In this document: one piece after another, positions 38,178 through 46,350 of the stretch
Numbering within the stretch: the first letter of the stretch is position 1
Layout of the letters: each line of letters starts with the position of its first letter
NCBI GenBank assembly: GCA_049841135.1
Contig: JASGHK010000005.1
Location: forward strand, 3,100,001-3,164,000
Direction: 5' to 3'
DNA from: JACRCT01 sp049841135
GTDB lineage: Bacteria > Myxococcota > Myxococcia > Myxococcales > UBA5297
Length of the DNA: 64,000 nt
The notes under the pieces: model-generated
Seen by the model: only the letters and a program-made list of their open reading frames with translations
What the model was told of the DNA's origin: nothing
Database searches by the model: none
Position numbers and translations under genes: made by a program

Positions 38178-39128
38178 CTAGTGGCCCCTCCACCATTCCT
38201 CCGAGCACCATTCTCGAACCTTCCTTCCAGCCTTAGTCATGCTGTCGGAGTACTTGGTCGCAGGATCTCCCGCCCTCGGGAGGTCGTTGCGCCGGTTCAA
38301 AGCGCTCGGGCCGTGAGAACAAAAAACGACTCGGAGGTCCGAGAGACTGCCCCTGCGAGCGGTCCTAGCGTCCTGCATGTCGAACGTACCTGCGGCGACC
38401 TTGATTGTGGGAACAGGCCCCCGCCCATCGATCGTCGCGCCTTTCCCAACCCGCGAAAAGAGCCCGGGCAGAGTTCGTTGGAGAAGGCTCTTGCCCGGTT
38501 CGGCGGGCACATAGCCGTACAGCACCGCGAGGCGCGTGCTGTGGCCCTTGACGAGGTGCTCAAGCAGGGGAAGAAGGCAGAATTCAATGCCCTCCCCGAG
38601 CAGGTCGGGGGCTGCGTTCTTGTCGGCGACATCCTTCTCGACCCTCTCCATTCCGCCATCGGTTACGACGGGCGTGAGGTCCAGGTGCGGCACCCGCTGA
38701 ACGCGGCGCGTTCCGTCGGACACGACACCTCCGGGCACGCTTGCGATCTCATAGTGGGACCACATTTCTTCGGGATAGCGCACCTCTGTTACGAGGTCGT
38801 TCGAGAAGTCGAACCAATCGCGGTATGGCCCCCGCCGATCTCTCCACTCGAAGTAGCCGGTCTGTTCCAGCCACTGAAACGCGACATTCTCGTCCCGCGC
38901 GATGTGGGCCGGAAACTCTTCCGTGCTTGGATTGATGCCAATGGTAACCATGGGGATCTGCTCATCGTCGCGTCGGGGCAGCCCAAATCCGATGACCGGA
39001 GGGTAGGCGGAATTGCGGCCCCGTCTGAACCATGGAGCGAAACGGGCGTCGCCAATGTGCCCATCCCGGCGGGTCCGGAAATCTTCGTAGAGTCCACGGA
39101 ACAGTTGTTCAATTTTTTCCATGTTCAT
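38178..39128 (-). CDS. hypothetical, uracil-DNA-glycosylase-like fold suspected
   Basis: A 316-aa protein from ATG 39128 (or 39122, which has the better spaced ribosome-binding site). Residue pattern PMVTIGINPSTEEFPAH resembles motif 1 of the uracil-DNA glycosylase superfamily (a GxNP start), and FCSHGPSALNRRN near the C-terminus could be the last motif (His followed by a Pro/Ser loop). Between these lie a hydrophobic core and acidic helices. No assignment is firm, and the substrate is unknown. It sits between a PLD nuclease and a hypothetical gene. Confidence 0.4.
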   Translation of the reverse strand: MNMEKIEQLFRGLYEDFRTRRDGHIGDARFAPWFRRGRNSAYPPVIGFGLPRRDDEQIPMVTIGINPSTEEFPAHIARDENVAFQWLEQTGYFEWRDRRGPYRDWFDFSNDLVTEVRYPEEMWSHYEIASVPGGVVSDGTRRVQRVPHLDLTPVVTDGGMERVEKDVADKNAAPDLLGEGIEFCLLPLLEHLVKGHSTRLAVLYGYVPAEPGKSLLQRTLPGLFSRVGKGATIDGRGPVPTIKVAAGTFDMQDARTARRGSLSDLRVVFCSHGPSALNRRNDLPRAGDPATKYSDSMTKAGRKVREWCSEEWWRGH

Positions 39129-39274
39129 GTCCCTTCATTCTGTGGCTATCGGTCGCTCACGATTACCCTGAACACTTGCGACCACCCGCCACTCCCGAGA
39201 GAAGAGACGCGGGAGGTTCCCGGGACCTGACACGAGGCTCTCGGGTATGGCGTAGGCCGGGCCGACCGCGGTAC

Positions 39275-40102
39275 CTACAACGGGAGGTCGGCGCCGGGAG
39301 GCAAGGCCTCGGAGCGGACGGGGTCCGAGACGAAGCCGAGGGGGAGGCCCGGGGAGGGCGCCCGGAGGGCCGCCTCGGGGCTCCCTTGGGCGAACCAGAC
39401 TCGAACGTTGGGGGAGAAGGTGGGGGACTCGTCGTCGACCCACTCCAGGACGAGGAACCCGTCGCGCGATGGGAGCTTGAGGGGCCACGCGGCGCGCCAG
39501 TGGTGGAATTCCACGACCACCTCGCCCCACGAGTCTCGGCCCTCGACGCATGCGTGGGCCAAGCAGACAGGCGGGGCCTCGGCGTCCGGTGCGGGGAGGC
39601 GGGCACGCGCGTGGATCCGGCACCGCGCGTCGGCGAAGCGCTGCATCATGCTAGGAGGCAGGTCGGCTCCCAGCGAGACCTGCTCGAAGAGGGTCTTGGG
39701 GGCGTCAGGCGCGATCGTCTCGCTGAAGAACATGCGGGCCTCAACCAGCCCGTCGAGCATCAGCGCCGAGACGTCGGCGACGTCGGCGTCGCGCAGGTGC
39801 ACCGGAGGCACCCGCAGGTCCTTGGGCACTGGCCAGACGCGGACGGTCCGAGACCATCCACCTTGGGTGTCGTCGTCGCAGCTGTCCGCCACGACCAAGG
39901 TCTGCTCGCCTGCGGCGACTAGAAGCCAGTGCCACTGGGTGCGCCAGTTGGAGGCGGTCAGGGACCAGCAGCGAACGCCAACGAGGGGCGGCGAGCCTGG
40001 GACGATAAGGTGGGTTGCCTGCTCCTGGACGTCGAGGACGAATTCCCAGCCGCCGCTGGGGTGGGACTCGTCGCGCTTCCAGATGACGGGGCAGGGGATC
40101 AT
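39275..40102 (-). CDS. hypothetical protein
   Basis: A 275-aa protein with GAGGAG nine bases before ATG 40102. It is rich in Trp and beta-prone segments (HPSGGWEFVLDV, QWHWLLVAAGEQ, VRVWPVPKDLRV, WPLKLPSRDGFLVLEW), probably two beta domains separated by an alpha region (residues 115-140). No signal, no metal motif and no recognised family. Divergent from the DUF262 operon with 411 bp between; it may be regulated with that operon. Confidence 0.55.
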   Translation of the reverse strand: MIPCPVIWKRDESHPSGGWEFVLDVQEQATHLIVPGSPPLVGVRCWSLTASNWRTQWHWLLVAAGEQTLVVADSCDDDTQGGWSRTVRVWPVPKDLRVPPVHLRDADVADVSALMLDGLVEARMFFSETIAPDAPKTLFEQVSLGADLPPSMMQRFADARCRIHARARLPAPDAEAPPVCLAHACVEGRDSWGEVVVEFHHWRAAWPLKLPSRDGFLVLEWVDDESPTFSPNVRVWFAQGSPEAALRAPSPGLPLGFVSDPVRSEALPPGADLPL

Positions 40103-40513
40103 GGAGAAGCTCCTCTTCGTGGCAGCAGCGCAGGGCGGCGCGCCGACGCGAGCGGGGCCCGTCGGAGAGGAGGCCCGACCCGGGCCCCTTCCCGACGGAC
40201 TGTCTGCAGAAGAAGACGACCATCCGCGGCCAGGCTGACAGTCCCCTGCGCACGCTCGACCTCGAGGTGTCGGAGCTCTCGTGAACTCCGTGGGGCGTCT
40301 TCATCCTTGCCTTCGGCGGAAAACGCGAGTGGCCTTCTGGCTTGCGCCGCGTGCCAAGGCTTGGGCTCGATCGAGCGCCTACGCGAGCCGTCCCGCCACA
40401 GGCGGGCGTACGCCATCCTGGATCGGAACCGGAGGTTGGGTATGCTCACCCCTCTTCGCAGCCACTGCACAACACGCTCTGTCGCTCGAGCGACGAGACG
40501 GCCAGGAGCCCCG
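40103..40513. other. 411-bp divergent intergenic region
   Basis: It separates the minus-strand gene at 39275 from the plus-strand DUF262 operon. Short frames here are not coding-like. It should hold the operon promoter, but no strong sigma-70 box is visible. Confidence 0.35.
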
Positions 40514-42424
40514 ATGCCAGACACTGCCGAAGCCGCCATCGCCACCGCGGACCAAGACCCAGCACCTGTTGCTGGCGAGGCCCTCCTGGACGAGAACGCA
40601 GGCGTCGCGGAAGCGCTGGCGCAGCTGTCTCTCTCTGGTGAGCCTCCCGAGGGCCACGGCCCCGCAGGCGCGGGCCTACCCGCCTTCGAGGCGAGCACAG
40701 TGGACTTCAACAACGGGGACTGGCTCCAGAAGGTCACCTCGGTGCAAGGGTGGCTGTGCCTCGACAGCGCCATCGAGCACAACGCCACTCCGCTGCAGGC
40801 ACTTCGCGTGCTCTTCTACCAAGCCGCTCCCGGAAAGAAGCTCAGCGCCCTGGCCTCGGTAGCTCCTTTCCCCGCGCTCACGGAGATCGGTCGGCAGCGG
40901 CTCGAGACGTTCCTGAGCAAGGCGGTCGACCTACGCACCGTCTTCGAGGAGGAGCTCGAGGAGGTGGGCAGAAGCGCGGCCGCACGGTCGTGGCGAGAGA
41001 AGTGGGAAGAGTGGGGGGCGCAGTCCAAGCGCCAGCCAGGGAAGATCACCGCTCAAGTCGATACCTGGAAGATCAAGGACTTCAGGGGTTACGCGGAGGA
41101 AGGAGGCCTTGACCTCAACCCGTCTTTCCAGCGCGGGGACGTCTGGTCGAAGAGCGAGTCCCAACTGCTCGTCGAGTCGATTCTCCTCGGCATTCCACTG
41201 CCCTCGATCATCCTCACGAAGGAGCGCCAGGACGACGTCTGGCAGATCGTCGATGGCAAGCAGAGGCTCACGGCGATCCTGCGCTTCATCGGGCGCCATC
41301 CGGTGGCGTGCGACTTCGCCCGGGCACATGGGGGCGATGCGGGCTTCAAGCTCTTCGACGAGAGCTTCAAGAAATTCGTGAAGAAGCACGGCGTCAAGGG
41401 CAGCGACCACGATGAGCACTACCTGCCATTCCCGCTTCCGAAATACGAAGCGGATCACCCGCTCGCCCACCTGTCCCAGAAGTATTACTGCGAAATCAAG
41501 GACAAGACGATCGCGATCGGGGATCAAAAGATCAAGGTTGAGAAGCTCTTCGAAAAGGAGGACGCCAAGTACAAGATCCCGGTCATCCTGTACGAGAACA
41601 CACAGATCCAGGACATCCACCACGTCTTCGGCCTGTACAACAAACAGGGGAGGAAGCTGAACGCCGAAGAACTGCGAAACGCGGTCTACCACCACCTCTA
41701 CCTCACGCGGCTCCTCCTCTTTCTCGGCGGAGACCGGTCAGACGAGCCGACGCGAAAGAAGCTGGCTCCCTGCCTGCCCGACGAGGAGTTGGTGGACCGC
41801 GCACGGAAAGTCGGGAAGTTCCTCGAAGAGAAGGGTATAGGCATCGCACGCTTCAAGCGGACCAAGGTATTGGCGTGGGCCGTGGCGATTCTCGCGCAGG
41901 CTCCCAACAAGAACGACGGCGTCTACACCACGCCGTCCACCGCGAAGCAGATCGACTCGCTCCTCGACGCGATCATGGAGCAGACGACCGAGCATGCCCT
42001 CTACCAGGAAGCCAACCTGAAGGGGCTAACGGAGCTGATCTGCGACGCCACGGAGCTCCACCGCGCCGCCGACGGCGCGTGGCACCCGAAGTTCAAGAGC
42101 AAGGGCAGCTTCGACAGCAAGTGGGACGAGCTGCCTTTCGTCGCGAGCCTCGTGGCCTCGGTGCTCTTGGTGCTCAGCGGAGCCAAAGCCCTCTCGGACG
42201 AGCAGATCGACAAGGCCCGAGCGTTCACCGAGACGCGCAAGGGCCCCAAGAAGTCCCAGAACCGGACACAGTGGGGGTTCATCGCGAGCGTGGCCATCGG
42301 GATGCTGGAGCACCTCTCGATTGACTTGAAGCCGCTCGCCGCGGCGCTGGAGTCGGCGATGGGGTCCAGTTGCCTCGACGTCCTCCAAGCGCTGCAACAG
42401 GACTACGATAAGTCCGAGCACTGA
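40514..42424 (+). CDS. DUF262 (GmrSD N-terminal type) protein
   Basis: A 636-aa protein from ATG 40514 (CCAGGAG upstream). Residues 185-330 show the DUF262 ParB-like fold: LNPSFQRGDVWSKSESQLLVESIL, LPSIILTK, then IVDGKQRLTAI (about 246-255, the hallmark DGQQR-type motif). The N-terminal 180 residues are helical with an Ala/Glu-rich start; the C-terminal half is helical. DUF262 domains are NTP-dependent nuclease parts in type IV systems such as GmrSD. The HNH/DUF1524 half of GmrSD is not seen, so it may work with the following genes. First gene of an operon: 13 bp to the Z1 gene. Confidence 0.8.
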   Translation: MPDTAEAAIATADQDPAPVAGEALLDENAGVAEALAQLSLSGEPPEGHGPAGAGLPAFEASTVDFNNGDWLQKVTSVQGWLCLDSAIEHNATPLQALRVLFYQAAPGKKLSALASVAPFPALTEIGRQRLETFLSKAVDLRTVFEEELEEVGRSAAARSWREKWEEWGAQSKRQPGKITAQVDTWKIKDFRGYAEEGGLDLNPSFQRGDVWSKSESQLLVESILLGIPLPSIILTKERQDDVWQIVDGKQRLTAILRFIGRHPVACDFARAHGGDAGFKLFDESFKKFVKKHGVKGSDHDEHYLPFPLPKYEADHPLAHLSQKYYCEIKDKTIAIGDQKIKVEKLFEKEDAKYKIPVILYENTQIQDIHHVFGLYNKQGRKLNAEELRNAVYHHLYLTRLLLFLGGDRSDEPTRKKLAPCLPDEELVDRARKVGKFLEEKGIGIARFKRTKVLAWAVAILAQAPNKNDGVYTTPSTAKQIDSLLDAIMEQTTEHALYQEANLKGLTELICDATELHRAADGAWHPKFKSKGSFDSKWDELPFVASLVASVLLVLSGAKALSDEQIDKARAFTETRKGPKKSQNRTQWGFIASVAIGMLEHLSIDLKPLAAALESAMGSSCLDVLQALQQDYDKSEH

Positions 42425-42437
42425 AAAGGGCGCTCGA

Positions 42438-45266
42438 TTGCCGCTGCCGACCGAAACCCTCAAGCCCTACGTCGCGGCCGCCCCGGGAGAGCCGACGGGA
42501 TGGTGGCCCCGGCTGCGCAACCGCCTCACGGGAATCAGCGAGACCTCGCTCGAGGCGCTCGACGCGGACTCGACGCTCGTCGCAGGGCACGTTGCGCCGC
42601 GCAAGGACGGCGTCCCGGACCCGACCGCGTGGCCCGCGAGCCGCCTGAGGACCGGAATCGTTGTGGGATCGGTGCAGTCGGGCAAGACCGCGAGCATGCT
42701 GGCCGTCGCCGCCAAGGTGCTCGACCGCGGCGTCGCCATCGTCGTGGTCCTGAGCGGCACCAAGGTCGCTCTGTGGCTGCAGACCTACGGGCGCCTCCTG
42801 TCCCAACTCGACGGCTCGAGCCCCGCGACGGCCTACCGTCGGGACCGAGCCCGAGTCCTCGTTCCCAGCCCCTATGACGTCCAAGGCGCAGACGTGCGTC
42901 TCGACGCCCGCCACTACATCAAGGCCCACGGCACGAGCGTGACCGACGCCGTGCGCAAGGGGCTCCCCGTCATTTTCGTCGTGCCCAAGGAGGACGATCA
43001 CCTGGCCGAGTTGGCCAAGCTCCTCCGAACGAGTCTAGCGGCGGCGTTCGCCGCCGGAGGGACGGCACCGGTCGAGATGGTCGTGTTCGACGACGAGGCC
43101 GACGACGCATCCGTTCTCTCGTCGGAGAGCTTGGACAAGGTCACCCCGGTGCTCATCCAGCGACTCTGGAGCGGCATGGCGACGCCCACCGAGACGCTGC
43201 ACGAGAGGCTCTTTGCCACGTACGTGGCGTACACGGCGACGCCCCAAGCCAACCTCGTTCAGCAGTCGCACAACCCGCTATCGCCGCGGCACTTCGGGGC
43301 GGCCCTGCGGACGCCAGGGCCGACCGGCAGCCTGGAGCCACGCGAGCTGACTTACCGGGAGCCGAAGGGCATCCGCGCCTTCTACACGGGGGGGCGGTTC
43401 TTCTACGAGCCGGCCTTCTCGGACGCCGGGTTCTGCCAACCCCTGCCGTTTCCCGAGCGGCAGCTTGGAGAGAGTGAAGCCAGTTACGGGGGCCGTCTCG
43501 ACGCGCACTGGCACGATGCCCTCGGAGAGGCACTACGCGCCTACCTCGTCGCCGGCGCGGTGCGCCTACTCCTCGCAGGAAAGAAGCTCTCGGACGTGTC
43601 GCCGGAGCACGAAGCGAAGCACTGGCCCGCCGTCGCGCCCCCCGTCCACACGATGCTCATCCACCCCTCGGTCAAGAAGGACGCCCACTTCGAGGTCGCG
43701 CGACAAGTTCACCGGTGGAGCCGACACCTGCCGCCGCAGGCCCCCCAAGACCCGCTCGACGTCGTGCCCGAGCGCCTGGACGCGCCTGGCCTTGCCTCGC
43801 GGCTGGACGCCGAGGACGACCGTTGGCGCACGTGGCTCGAGCGCTATCGCGCGAGCGCGAAGATCCTCGAGTATTGCCCGGGAGCGCACGGCTCCGGCCT
43901 CGAGACGGTCACGTGGTCCGCGGTCAGGACGGTCCTGCTCAACGAGGTCTTCCCCCATACCAAGCTCAAGGTCCTCAACTCGGACGAGGACGCCTCCGGC
44001 CGGCCCAGCTTCGAGGTGGCCCCGGTCGAGGGCAAGCCGGGAAAGGTCGCTCCCCCTGGTGACATCTTCACCATCTTCGTAGCGGGAAACGTCCTGTCCC
44101 GGGGGCTCACCCTCGAAGGGCTCACGACGAGCGTGTTCGTACGTCCGTCGACCAGCCCCGTGGCAGACACCCAGATGCAGATGCAGCGGTGGCTCGGATA
44201 CCGGGGCGGACACCTGGCCTTCTGCCGTGTGTTTCTCTACTCCGATCAGCTCCGGCTTTTTAGGGACTACCACTTCGACGACGAGTCCCTGAAACGGGAC
44301 ATCCTCTCGCGAACCAAGCCCGGCTCGATCCTCTCGGCTGCCGACGGATTCTTCGTCCTAGAAGGGCCAGGTTACCGGGCGACCGCGAAGGTCGCCAACG
44401 TCCGGCAGGTGCCTCTGCACCCGGGGCCTACGCCGTTCGTTCGCCTCGTGGAGCACCAGAACGAGGCCTTGGTCAAAGACAACATCGGTCTCGTCGCGGA
44501 CCTGCTTTCCTCCAAGACGTGGACGGCGCTGAACGCAGCGGGAAAGCGCAGGGGCCTCATCTGCCCCGAGCCCGTGGAACTCTCAGACGTGGCGGACATC
44601 CTCGACCGGTTGCGGTACGGCCACCACGTTCCCGATCTCAAGGACCCCATGTACAAGCGCTGGGCCGAGCTCCAAGAGACGTGGAGCCTGGCTCCGCTAC
44701 TCAAGCTCCCCGACGGCAACGACCACCCGGTCTCAGCACCGCCGACGGGCTGCCCCTACTCGATTGCCGCCTACCTAAGGCTCTGGTCCCAGCTCCTCAA
44801 CCACCAGACCGCGCAGGCCTTTGTCCCCACGGACCGGCCTACGACGCGTTGGCACCTCCTCAACTTGAGCGAGTACCAGGCGACGCGACCGAGGTTCTAC
44901 CTGGGCATCCGTGACGGCGGGGGACGCGACGCGAAGGACCCACGCCTGAACGCCAAGGGCATCAAGGTGATGGTCCGGCAGCACAGCGCGGGGCTCTTGG
45001 ACGCGTCGTGGGGCTCGCGCGGCACGCACGGCGACTACTTCGGTGACCAGCTCTTCGACTACCACCTCCACGGGACGGCGGGCATGCCCTACATCCACGG
45101 GGAGTCGCTCTGGCGCCCTAGGGGGCACCCGGGCCTGCTGCTCCTCCATGTTGTCCAGGACGCCGCCACGGACCGAGACATGGTCGCAGTCGGCCTCGCG
45201 CTACCCCGCGGAGGCCCCGACCACATCGCCGCGCTCCCCGGGGCGAGAGGAGACCAAGGTGCCTAA
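42438..45266 (+). CDS. Z1-domain P-loop ATPase
   Basis: A 942-aa protein, TTG start at 42438 with AAAGGG upstream. Walker A is unusual: VGSVQSGKTASML (about residues 75-88). The Walker B-like VVFDDEADDASV lies at about 215. The Z1 domain has NVLSRGLTLEGL (about 550), then MQMQRWLGYRGGH and DYHFDDESLKRDI. These match the Z1 ATPases found in restriction systems together with DUF4420 nucleases and GHKL ATPases, where they may act as a motor. Intact and full length. It overlaps the next gene by 8 bp (taa within GTGCCTAAG). Confidence 0.85.
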   Translation: MPLPTETLKPYVAAAPGEPTGWWPRLRNRLTGISETSLEALDADSTLVAGHVAPRKDGVPDPTAWPASRLRTGIVVGSVQSGKTASMLAVAAKVLDRGVAIVVVLSGTKVALWLQTYGRLLSQLDGSSPATAYRRDRARVLVPSPYDVQGADVRLDARHYIKAHGTSVTDAVRKGLPVIFVVPKEDDHLAELAKLLRTSLAAAFAAGGTAPVEMVVFDDEADDASVLSSESLDKVTPVLIQRLWSGMATPTETLHERLFATYVAYTATPQANLVQQSHNPLSPRHFGAALRTPGPTGSLEPRELTYREPKGIRAFYTGGRFFYEPAFSDAGFCQPLPFPERQLGESEASYGGRLDAHWHDALGEALRAYLVAGAVRLLLAGKKLSDVSPEHEAKHWPAVAPPVHTMLIHPSVKKDAHFEVARQVHRWSRHLPPQAPQDPLDVVPERLDAPGLASRLDAEDDRWRTWLERYRASAKILEYCPGAHGSGLETVTWSAVRTVLLNEVFPHTKLKVLNSDEDASGRPSFEVAPVEGKPGKVAPPGDIFTIFVAGNVLSRGLTLEGLTTSVFVRPSTSPVADTQMQMQRWLGYRGGHLAFCRVFLYSDQLRLFRDYHFDDESLKRDILSRTKPGSILSAADGFFVLEGPGYRATAKVANVRQVPLHPGPTPFVRLVEHQNEALVKDNIGLVADLLSSKTWTALNAAGKRRGLICPEPVELSDVADILDRLRYGHHVPDLKDPMYKRWAELQETWSLAPLLKLPDGNDHPVSAPPTGCPYSIAAYLRLWSQLLNHQTAQAFVPTDRPTTRWHLLNLSEYQATRPRFYLGIRDGGGRDAKDPRLNAKGIKVMVRQHSAGLLDASWGSRGTHGDYFGDQLFDYHLHGTAGMPYIHGESLWRPRGHPGLLLLHVVQDAATDRDMVAVGLALPRGGPDHIAALPGARGDQGA

Positions 45267-46350
45267 GAGTTTCGAAGAGATTCTGAGCTCCATCGAGTCC
45301 CTCCCCACGCCCAGCGATGCCTCGAGCCGCGAGGTGGCTTGGGTTCTGCCCCAGCTGCTGGGAGTGGGGACGGACTGGAAGAGGGGCTACGAGGTCTTCG
45401 TGCAGGGGCCCTGTCTCGTCGCCTACGTCCCGGTGGTCAAGAAGCGCCTCGAGCACGGCCTGTGGTCGGGCCAAGGACAGGCGCCTTTTGAGGCCAACCG
45501 CATCGTCCTTCCCCCCGCGCCCCACTTCGCGCCGATGGCGGCCCTCGTCGCGTACGAGATGCAGCGGCGCGGCCTCGGTCAACCGGGAATCGAGGCTCAG
45601 AAGGTCTTCTCCGAGGTCGAGCCCATCGTCGAGCTCGCCTTGCGGCGCGCCCAGCTGTCCGACGAAGCGGTCCTCGGGCTCACCGGAGAACTCCTGCTCC
45701 TCGATGAGCTACTCGCCGCAATGGAAGACCGTCCCGAGGGACGCTCGGCCATCCTCGACGCCTGGCGTGGGCACCAGCGCGCTGCACGAGACTTCACGCT
45801 GGGATGCCACGCGATCGAGGTCAAGACCACGACTTTTCTTTCCTCGATACACCACATCAACGGCCTTGCCCAGATCGAGCCCCAGACCGCGGCCCAGTCC
45901 GAAGCCGCCTTGCTCCTCTTCAGCGTCGGGCTCACCAAGGCTGAGAACGGCCCGTTCTCCGTGGCCAAGCTGGTCGAGAGAATATTGGGAAAGCTCGCGG
46001 GATCCGTGCCCGAAGGCGTCTCGAGCCCGCTCCAACTGCTCTTCCTCGAAAAGGTGAGGGGCTACGGCGGCGAGCAAGGGGAAGGCTACGATCACGCGAC
46101 GATGAGGGGATTCCCGGGCTACCAGCAGACCTTCACCACGACCTTTGAGCCGCGGCTGTACGACGCATGCGACCCTGCGTTCAAGGTCTTGCGGAGCGCG
46201 CACCTCGAGGGAACGTTCGTCAGCCACGAAGAGATCTCGTTCAAGATCGTCCTTCCAGAACGGATTCACGATCTGAACCCTCGGCCCAATTGGCGAACCG
46301 AGGCACGGCAGCTGGCTCGTCAGCTCGCACCCGGAGACGGCGCGCCGTGA
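45259..46350 (+). CDS. DUF4420 / PD-(D/E)xK endonuclease-like protein
   Basis: A 363-aa protein from GTG 45259 (GGAG eight bases before). The PD-(D/E)xK core is visible: LTGELLLLDEL helix, then DAWRGHQRAARDFTL (Asp about 178), then HAIEVKTTTFL (Glu and Lys about 188-190). The order Asp, then ExK, matches restriction-type nucleases of family DUF4420. It overlaps Z1 by 8 bp and the methyltransferase by 4 bp (GTGA), so the three are translated together. It is the probable restriction subunit of the operon. Confidence 0.85.
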   Translation: MPKSFEEILSSIESLPTPSDASSREVAWVLPQLLGVGTDWKRGYEVFVQGPCLVAYVPVVKKRLEHGLWSGQGQAPFEANRIVLPPAPHFAPMAALVAYEMQRRGLGQPGIEAQKVFSEVEPIVELALRRAQLSDEAVLGLTGELLLLDELLAAMEDRPEGRSAILDAWRGHQRAARDFTLGCHAIEVKTTTFLSSIHHINGLAQIEPQTAAQSEAALLLFSVGLTKAENGPFSVAKLVERILGKLAGSVPEGVSSPLQLLFLEKVRGYGGEQGEGYDHATMRGFPGYQQTFTTTFEPRLYDACDPAFKVLRSAHLEGTFVSHEEISFKIVLPERIHDLNPRPNWRTEARQLARQLAPGDGAP

